Shown here in pieces: positions 58,461 to 64,000 of a stretch of 64,000 bases of DNA (the first letter of the stretch is position 1; every line of letters starts with the position of its first letter). The notes under the pieces were generated by a model that was not told the origin of the DNA, searched no databases, and saw only the letters and a list, made by a program, of their open reading frames with translations. This stretch comes from Streptomyces sp. NBRC 110035 (GTDB lineage: Bacteria > Actinomycetota > Actinomycetes > Streptomycetales > Streptomycetaceae), in NCBI RefSeq assembly GCF_000829695.1, contig NZ_BBNN01000018.1, forward strand, positions 124,001 through 188,000, given 5' to 3'. Position numbers and translations under genes: made by a program.

Positions 58461-59237
58461 GTGAGCGAGAAGAACCGTGAGGGAAAGCGCACCGCTCGTG
58501 AGCGGCTGGCGGTCGAGCGTGAGAAGCAGAAGGCGGCGGACAGGCGGCGCCGCACCCTGATCGTGGGTGCGAGTGTGGTCTGTGTCCTGGCACTCGCGGC
58601 GGTGATCGGCGTCGTCGCCGCCAACGCGGGCAAGGACGAAGGCGGTGAGGAGGCAGGCCCGGTGGTGGCGCCCTCGGGGGCGCTCGGCAAGGACGGCCTG
58701 GCCGTCCCGGCCGGCGAGGAGAGCGCCGAGTCCACCCTCACCGTGTGGGAGGACTTCCGCTGCCCCGCCTGCAAGTCCTTCGAGCTGGCGTACCGGCCGA
58801 CGCTCCACGAGCTGACCGAGTCCGGCCAGTTGAAGATCGAGTACCACCTGGTCACGCTCATCGACGGGAACATGGGCGGCACCGGCTCCCTCAACTCCGC
58901 CAACGCGGCGGCCTGCGCCCAGGACGCCGGCAAGTTCACCGAGTACCACGACGTGCTGTTCGACAACCAGCCCCCGGAGCCGGACGACGCCTTCGCCGAC
59001 AACGCCAAGCTCATCGAGCTGGCCGGCAAGGTCGAAGGGCTCGACACCCCCGCCTTCCGCAGCTGTGTGGAGGACGGCACGCACGACAGCTGGGTGGCGA
59101 AGTCCAACGAGGCCTTCCAGAAGGGCGGCTTCTCCGGCACCCCGACCGTCCTGCTCGGCGACAAGAACATCTACCAGGACCGGTCGATGACCCCGGCGAA
59201 GCTCAAGGAGATGGTGGAGGAGGCCAATCGGCAGTAG
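58461..59237 (+). CDS. Membrane-anchored DsbA-like thioredoxin-fold protein
   Basis: A 258-aa protein: basic N-terminus (SEKNREGKRTARERLAVEREKQKAADRRRR), one transmembrane helix (about residues 31-53), then a DsbA-type domain with CPAC in EDFRCPACKSFELAYRP and the cis-proline region SGTPTVLLGDKN. It parallels the gene at 27632-28444 in layout and most motifs. GTG 58461 starts the conserved N-terminus. It lies between trpA and lgt; thiol oxidation outside the membrane is inferred from the fold. Confidence 0.9.
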   Translation: MSEKNREGKRTARERLAVEREKQKAADRRRRTLIVGASVVCVLALAAVIGVVAANAGKDEGGEEAGPVVAPSGALGKDGLAVPAGEESAESTLTVWEDFRCPACKSFELAYRPTLHELTESGQLKIEYHLVTLIDGNMGGTGSLNSANAAACAQDAGKFTEYHDVLFDNQPPEPDDAFADNAKLIELAGKVEGLDTPAFRSCVEDGTHDSWVAKSNEAFQKGGFSGTPTVLLGDKNIYQDRSMTPAKLKEMVEEANRQ

Positions 59238-59318
59238 GGCTGAGCGCCTTCCCGTTATGGACCCGTAGCCGGACCGCCCGCCGTGCGGCCGGCCCGGCAC
59301 GGTAGCGTCGACCCTGCC

Positions 59319-60503
59319 ATGGAACTTGCCTACATTCCCAGCCCGTCGAGCGGGGTGCTGTACCTCGGCCCCGTTCCGCTCCGCGGCTATGCCTTCAGCA
59401 TCCTCGCCGGCCTCTTCGTCGCCCTCTGGATCGTCGACCGCCGGTGGGTGGCGCGCGGCGGCCGGAAGGGCACCGCCTGGGACATCGCGTTCTGGGCCGT
59501 CCCGTTCGGCCTGGTCGGTGGTCGCCTCTACCACGTGATCACCGACTACCAGCTCTACTTCGGTGAGGGCCGGAACCCGGTCGACGCCTTCAAGATCTGG
59601 GAGGGCGGCCTCGGTATCTGGGGCGCCGTCGCGCTGGGCGCGGTGGGTGCCTGGATCGGCTGCCGGCGCCGAGGCATCGCCCTGCCGCCGTACGCCGACG
59701 CCCTGGCCCCCGGCCTGGTGCTGGCCCAGGGCATCGGACGCTGGGGCAACTGGTTCAACCAGGAGCTGTACGGGCGGGAGACGGACCTTCCCTGGGCCCT
59801 GCACATCACGTCCACGGACGGCGGCCGGGTACCGGGGTACTACCACCCGACGTTCCTGTACGAGTCGCTGTGGTGCGTGGGTGTCGCCCTGCTGGTCATC
59901 TGGGCGGACCGCCGCTTCAAGCTCGGACACGGGCGGGTGTTCGCGCTGTACGTCGCCGCGTACTGCGCGGGCCGGTTCTGGATCGAGTACATGCGCGTCG
60001 ACGAGGCCCACCACGTCCTGGGCCTGCGGTTGAACAACTGGACCGCGTTGATCGTGTTCGTGCTCGCGGTCGTGTACTTCGTGGTGTCGGCGAAGCTGCG
60101 CCCGGGACGCGAGACCGTGGTGGAACCGGGGGCGGCAGACGGTTTCGCCGGGGGCGACGAGGCGCAGCCCGTGGGCAAGAACGGCAAGGACGGCAAGACG
60201 GACTCTCCGGAGGCGGAGCAGGAAAAGGAAGAAGCCGGGCCGAAGAAGCCGGGCACCGGGTCGAAGGCCGGCACGGGCCCGGAGGAGGACGACGGCGACG
60301 GCGCGGCGGCCGAGGGCGGCGCCGGTCCGGGTGACGCGAAGGCCGAGGACGCGAAGATCGAGAACGCGAAGGCCGAGGACGCCGGGGCGCAGACGGCCCG
60401 GACGGATTCCGGGGACGGGGAGCCGGCGGACACCGGCTCCGGGCCTGCGGAGTCCGGGGACGCGCGGTCCAGGGACGGGGCCGGGGCGGCGAAGAAGAGC
60501 TGA
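59319..60503 (+). CDS. lgt: Prolipoprotein diacylglyceryl transferase (Lgt) with a long acidic tail
   Basis: Integral membrane enzyme that attaches diacylglycerol to the lipobox cysteine, acting before LspA. Seven hydrophobic segments are visible in the first 260 residues, with the Lgt signature GRWGNWFNQELYGRETDLPW around residue 145 and a YHPTFLYESLW motif later. The last 125 residues are hydrophilic and highly charged (repeats of AEDAKIENAKAEDAG), making the protein 394 aa instead of the usual 290. ATG 59319 is chosen as the first consistent with the first helix. A strong terminator follows. Confidence 0.95.
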   Translation: MELAYIPSPSSGVLYLGPVPLRGYAFSILAGLFVALWIVDRRWVARGGRKGTAWDIAFWAVPFGLVGGRLYHVITDYQLYFGEGRNPVDAFKIWEGGLGIWGAVALGAVGAWIGCRRRGIALPPYADALAPGLVLAQGIGRWGNWFNQELYGRETDLPWALHITSTDGGRVPGYYHPTFLYESLWCVGVALLVIWADRRFKLGHGRVFALYVAAYCAGRFWIEYMRVDEAHHVLGLRLNNWTALIVFVLAVVYFVVSAKLRPGRETVVEPGAADGFAGGDEAQPVGKNGKDGKTDSPEAEQEKEEAGPKKPGTGSKAGTGPEEDDGDGAAAEGGAGPGDAKAEDAKIENAKAEDAGAQTARTDSGDGEPADTGSGPAESGDARSRDGAGAAKKS

Positions 60504-60551
60504 CGGTCCGTCCGGCCGGCCGCTCTGCCGCCGGCCCCTTGCACAGGTACG

Positions 60552-60592
60552 ACGCCGTGGGGCGCCCGGGACCCCCGGGCGCCCCACGGCGT
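60552..60592 (+). terminator. Terminator of lgt
   Basis: Perfect 19-base inverted repeat (60552-60570 / 60574-60592) with a three-base loop, 48 bases after the lgt stop. It overlaps the 3' end of the CitE-like pseudogene on the other strand. Confidence 0.85.
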
Positions 60593-60602
60593 GCGTGCGG
60601 GA

Positions 60603-61410
60603 GCCTCAGACGCGGCGGGCCGGGCAGAGGCTCCCGCCGGGCGGCCGTCACCACCGCCGTGTCGGTGAAGCGGCCGTCGGACAAGCGCCTGGGCGCCCTT
60701 CTCGCCGGCCGCCGCCTTGACGACCGTCTCCGCCCGCTCGATCTCCTCCTCCGTGGGCAGGCGGGCGCGCTCGATGACCGGCAGCTGACGCGGGTGAACG
60801 GCGGCGCGGCCCGGAAAGCCCGGGGCACGGGCGCAGGAGGCGCGGAGTCCGTCCAGGTCGCGGATGTCGGGACGGACGGACTCGGCGGGCGGGGCCAGGC
60901 CCGCCGCCCGCGCGGCGACGACCACGCGGGAGCGGGACCAGTCGAGGCCCGCGTCCTCAGGCACGCCCAGGCCGGTCCGCAGGTCCTCCTCGCCGGTCGG
61001 GATGCCGCGCAGGGACGGATGGGCGGTGGCCACGTCGTGCGCACGCTCGATGCCGAGGGCCGTCTCCAGCGGCGCGTACAGGGCGAGCCCGCCGCCGTCG
61101 GCGGACACGGTCCGCCGCGTCACCCGCACGACGTCGGCGGGGGAGGACACCTTGGGCAGCCGCAGGCCGGCCGGGGCGACGGCCGCCAGGTCGGCCCCGC
61201 CCCAGGGGCAGGCCGGGGCGTTGACGCGGACGTGGACCGGGACCGGCTGCGGGTCGCGCAGCAGCTCGGCGGTGGCGGCACGGGCGTACGCCTTGCGGTC
61301 GGGGGCGACCGCGTCCTCCAGGCCGATCACCACTACGTCGGCCCCGCGGCCGAGCGCCTTCGCCACCCCACGCGGCCGGTCGCCCGGCGCGTACAGCCCA
61401 GGCCGAGCAG
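60603..61410 (-). pseudogene. CitE/HpcH-type lyase remnant with a frameshift
   Basis: The frame starting at GTG 61366 encodes a HpcH/HpaI-type (citrate lyase beta-like) protein: in-frame sequence upstream of that codon reads GLYAPGDRPRG, then VAKALGRGADVVVIGLEDAVAPDRKAYARAA, LPKVSSPADVVRV, IPTGEEDLRTGLG and FPGRAAVHPRQLPVIERA. After GEKGAQAL the expected C-terminal segment (DGRFTDTAVVTAARR) is in another frame, so a one-base shift lies near 60680-60690. No start codon with a ribosome site is seen at the N-terminus. The gene therefore looks inactivated; a sequencing error is possible. Confidence 0.7.
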
Positions 61411-61429
61411 CGCGCCGCGTGCCCGTTCG

Positions 61430-61457
61430 CGGTGCCCGGGGCAGTCCCCGGGCACCG
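61430..61457. terminator. Strong hairpin upstream of the VIT/CCC1 gene
   Basis: Perfect 12-base inverted repeat CGGTGCCCGGGG (61430-61441) / complement (61446-61457) with loop CAGT. Its role is unclear: it lies upstream of the minus-strand pseudogene and upstream of the plus-strand transporter gene. A second hairpin (CGCCTCTC / GAGAGGCG, 61497-61523) follows shortly after. Confidence 0.5.
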
Positions 61458-61643
61458 GGGCCGAGGTGATGCGGGCGGTCGATGCCCTACACGGCTCGCC
61501 TCTCAGGGGCGCCCCGAGAGGCGCGGAGCCCTGTGCGGAACCGTCCCCGGTGTGATGTCCGTCACGGCCTCACAGGCCTTGGTGTCACCCGGTCGACATC
61601 TGCGCGGGCCCTCCCGCACGCGCGCGGCCGGATGGACGAAACC

Positions 61644-61662
61644 GCAGGTTAGACCAGCCTTT
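61644..61662. promoter_or_regulatory. Iron-box-like site upstream of the VIT/CCC1 gene
   Basis: GCAGGTTAGACCAGCCTTT matches 12 of 19 positions of the IdeR/DmdR iron-box consensus (TTAGGTTAGSCTAACCTAA), including the conserved AGGTTAG half. It lies 136 bases before the ATG at 61798. A regulator-binding reading is inferred. Confidence 0.5.
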
Positions 61663-61797
61663 CCTGGCTGGCGGCAAGAGATCCGGAGACGTAGATTGGG
61701 TCAAGTCGAGAAGTAGAAACTGTCTAAAAACGGGTCTGCGTCAGCCGTGGTCGTCGGCGGCTTCGCAGGCACTTTCGCGAACTCCCTGGGGGACGGC

Positions 61798-62529
61798 ATG
61801 GCGATCATCGAGACCGAGGCGACGCTGCACGAGGCGCACCGCGACAACCACACGCACCGTGACGTCAGCGGCGGCTGGCTGCGCCCCGCCGTGTTCGGAG
61901 CGATGGACGGCCTGGTCTCCAACCTCGCACTGATGACCGGCGTCGCCGGCGGCTCGGTCGGACAGCAGACCATCGTCATCACCGGTCTCGCGGGTCTGGC
62001 GGCCGGCGCCTTCTCCATGGCCGCGGGCGAGTACACCTCCGTCGCCTCCCAGCGCGAACTCGTCGAGGCCGAGCTGGCCGTCGAGCGACGCGAGCTGCGC
62101 AAGCACCCCAAGGACGAGGAGGCCGAACTCGCCGCCCTCTACGAGGCCCGGGGCGTCGAGCCGGAGCTCGCCGCCGAGGTGGCCCGGCAGCTGTCGCGGG
62201 ACCCCGAGCAGGCCCTGGAGATCCACGCCCGCGAGGAACTGGGCATCGACCCCGGCGACCTGCCCTCGCCCACCGTGGCCGCGGCCTCCAGTTTCGGCGC
62301 CTTCGCGCTCGGCGCGCTGCTCCCCGTCCTGCCGTACCTGCTCGGCGCGAGCGCTCTGTGGCCCGCCGTGCTGGTGGCGCTGCTGGGGCTCTTCCTGTGC
62401 GGCGCGGTCGTCGCCAAGGTGACCGCGCGGACCTGGTGGTACAGCGGTCTGCGCCAGCTCGCCCTCGGTGGCGCGGCGGCCGGTGTGACGTACGCCCTGG
62501 GCACACTGCTCGGAACGGCCGTAGGATGA
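61798..62529 (+). CDS. VIT1/CCC1 family metal transporter
   Basis: Membrane protein of 243 aa of the vacuolar iron transporter/CCC1 family, exporting Fe(II) or Mn(II) from the cytoplasm. Segments HRDVSGGWLRPAVFGAMDGLVSNLALMTGVAGG and GAFSMAAGEYTSVASQRE carry the conserved first-helix and metal-site residues, followed by the cytoplasmic helical region rich in Glu and about three further helices. ATG 61798 is preferred because GGGGGA lies five bases upstream; the longer in-frame extension to 61747 lacks support. An iron-box-like site lies upstream. No neighbour forms an operon with it. Confidence 0.9.
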   Translation: MAIIETEATLHEAHRDNHTHRDVSGGWLRPAVFGAMDGLVSNLALMTGVAGGSVGQQTIVITGLAGLAAGAFSMAAGEYTSVASQRELVEAELAVERRELRKHPKDEEAELAALYEARGVEPELAAEVARQLSRDPEQALEIHAREELGIDPGDLPSPTVAAASSFGAFALGALLPVLPYLLGASALWPAVLVALLGLFLCGAVVAKVTARTWWYSGLRQLALGGAAAGVTYALGTLLGTAVG

Positions 62530-63001
62530 ACCGGCCCGGACGACCGTGCCCGCACGGCCCGGTACCGCTGCCCCGACCGGGTGCCGGTACGGCGCCCGGC
62601 ACGGCGCCCGGCACGGACGAGCAGCACCGGCGCCCCGGCTCCGCTTCCCCGCGAGGGACCGCACAAGTATCTGTTACCCGTTGGTTTCGACCGCGTGACG
62701 ACGGGGCATGAGCCGAAAGCACTGTGGGCAATGAGGCCCACGGCGCAGCCGCGGGAGTGGGTGAAGACGCCCGCCCCCGGACCGGCGGACACCGATCTGC
62801 CCGCCCCGGTCCCCCCAGCTTCCACCGCCAGGCGCGGAACCCCCGCCGCGACCTGCATGGTGTCCACATGGTGGAACAGGATGTCCCGCTTACCGGGAAC
62901 CGATCCATCGTGTAACCTGCACGAAATTTTGCAGTCACGCAGAGGGCCAACGTCGTCCCTCGGCACTTTGCACATGCCACATGACGACGACGGGAGAGCC
63001 G
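62530..63001. other. gltB upstream region, about 470 bases without a gene
   Basis: No coding sequence seen. It is GC-rich in its first part and becomes AT-richer near 62900-62980. The GlnR-type sites at 62912-62938 are described separately. A ribosome site GGGAGA lies five bases before the gltB ATG. Confidence 0.6.
62912..62938 (+). promoter_or_regulatory. GlnR-type nitrogen-control box upstream of gltB
   Basis: GTAAC, six bases, GAAAT, six bases, GTCAC: this matches the gTnAc-n6-GaAAc-n6-gTnAc spacing of Streptomyces GlnR sites exactly, with only the fourth quarter (62945-62949) degenerate. It lies 64-90 bases before the gltB ATG. Confidence 0.6.
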
Positions 63002-64000
63002 ATGCGTACGCCGCGCCAGCCGTCCCAGCATTCCGCGCAGGGCCAGAACTGGTCCTTCATGGATGCTCGCCCTGCCCCGCAGGGCCTGTACGACCCCCGC
63101 GACGAGCACGACGCCTGCGGCGTCGGCTTCGTCGCCACTCTCACCGGCGAGGCGTCCCACACCCTGGTCGAGCAGGCACTCACCGTCCTGCGCAACCTGG
63201 AACACCGCGGCGCCACCGGCTCCGAGCCGGACTCCGGTGACGGCGCGGGCATCCTCTCCCAGGTCCCGGACGCCTTCTTCCGCGAAGTGGCCGGATTCGA
63301 ACTGCCCGAGGCCGGCGCCTATGCCGTGGGCACCGCCTTCCTCCCCGCGGACGCCACCGACGAGACCGTCGCCCGTATCGAGGAGATCGCCGCCACCGAG
63401 GGCCTGACCGTCCTCGGCTGGCGCGAGGTGCCCGTCGCGCCCGACCTGCTCGGCGCCACCGCCCGCTCCACGATGCCCGTCTTCCGCCAGATCTTCGTCA
63501 CGGACCACGCGTCCCGGGGCATCGACCTCGACCGCACGGCCTTCGTGCTGCGCAAGCGCGCCGAGCGCGAGGCCGGCGTCTACTTCCCCTCGCTGTCCGC
63601 GCGGACCATCGTCTACAAGGGCATGCTCACCACCGGCCAGCTCGAGCCCTTCTTCCCCGACCTGTCCGACCGCCGCTTCGGCTCCGCGCTCGCACTGGTG
63701 CACTCCCGGTTCTCCACGAACACCTTCCCCTCGTGGCCCCTCGCACACCCCTACCGCTTCGTCGCCCACAACGGTGAGATCAACACCGTCAAGGGCAACC
63801 GCAACTGGATGCGCGCCCGCGAGTCCCAGCTGGCCTCCGACCGGTTCGGCACCTCCGCCGACCTCGAGCGGATCTTCCCCGTCTGCACCCCGGAGGCCTC
63901 CGACTCGGCGTCCTTCGACGAGGTCCTCGAACTGCTGCACCTCGGCGGCCGCTCCCTGCCGCACTCGGTGCTCATGATGATCCCCGAGGCGTGGGAGAAC
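63002..64000 (+). CDS. gltB: Glutamate synthase large subunit (GltB), 5' part
   Basis: Ferredoxin- or NADPH-dependent glutamate synthase, transferring the amide of glutamine to 2-oxoglutarate. The window shows the first 333 residues: a leader of 38 residues that is removed to expose Cys39 (in [10 protein letters not shown]), the Ntn glutaminase nucleophile, then [83 protein letters not shown] 63002 has GGGAGA five bases upstream. The reading frame stays open to the end of the window. Confidence 0.97.
   Translation, partial: MRTPRQPSQHSAQGQNWSFMDARPAPQGLYDPRDEHDACGVGFVATLTGEASHTLVEQALTVLRNLEHRGATGSEPDSGDGAGILSQVPDAFFREVAGFELPEAGAYAVGTAFLPADATDETVARIEEIAATEGLTVLGWREVPVAPDLLGATARSTMPVFRQIFVTDHASRGIDLDRTAFVLRKRAEREAGVYFPSLSARTIVYKGMLTTGQLEPFFPDLSDRRFGSALALVHSRFSTNTFPSWPLAHPYRFVAHNGEINTVKGNRNWMRARESQLASDRFGTSADLERIFPVCTPEASDSASFDEVLELLHLGGRSLPHSVLMMIPEAWEN

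Noticed and set aside
61430..61523. The two hairpins before the VIT/CCC1 gene as a riboswitch
   Set aside because: They match no riboswitch class I can recognise and could be simple GC hairpins or a terminator.

Overview
The window is high-GC actinobacterial DNA with the gene order, GTG starts, frequent start/stop overlaps and strong third-position GC of a Streptomyces chromosome core. There are no rRNA or tRNA genes, phage, insertion sequences or CRISPR arrays. Nearly every gene has a recognisable family.

Layout: (1) 1-15796, the division and cell-wall (dcw) cluster on the plus strand: ftsI (3' part), murE, murF, mraY, murD, ftsW, murG, ftsQ, ftsZ, pgeF, the YggS-type PLP protein, sepF, a yggT-type gene and divIVA, closed by a strong terminator. 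(2) 15940-19556, ileS on the minus strand behind a T-box leader with an isoleucine ATC specifier; the enzyme carries a swapped GXHH signature. (3) 19909-25776, a DksA-like zinc-finger protein with an H1-like repeat tail, lspA, an RluD-type pseudouridine synthase, a GNAT, an SDR, an MscS channel and a dienelactone-hydrolase-like protein. (4) 25796-30725 minus: Tat-exported PhoD phosphatase, DsbA-like protein, membrane protein, DUF2252. (5) 30942-34481: dnaE. (6) 34604-43966: a 54-aa basic protein, an NYN nuclease-like protein, an ABC exporter pair, a membrane protein, YbaK, a Lon-N protein and two unknowns, one a beta-helix-like membrane protein. (7) 44175-58330: a his block (hisD-hisC-hisB-small TM protein-hisH-priA-ridA-hisF, then hisI) running into a trp block (trpE, three small membrane genes, trpC, trpM, trpB, trpA). 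(8) 58461-64000: second DsbA-like protein, lgt, a frameshifted CitE-like pseudogene, a VIT/CCC1 metal transporter and the start of gltB.

The dcw genes build lipid II (MurE/F, MraY, MurD, MurG), polymerise and cross-link it at the septum (FtsW, FtsI), and organise the ring (FtsQ, FtsZ, SepF) and polar growth (DivIVA). In the his/trp block, PriA is expected to serve both pathways, since no trpF is present here. lspA and lgt supply lipoprotein maturation. Sequence-level regulatory signals worth testing are the ileS T-box, a GlnR-type box upstream of gltB, an iron-box-like site upstream of the VIT/CCC1 gene, and an inverted repeat upstream of ftsZ.
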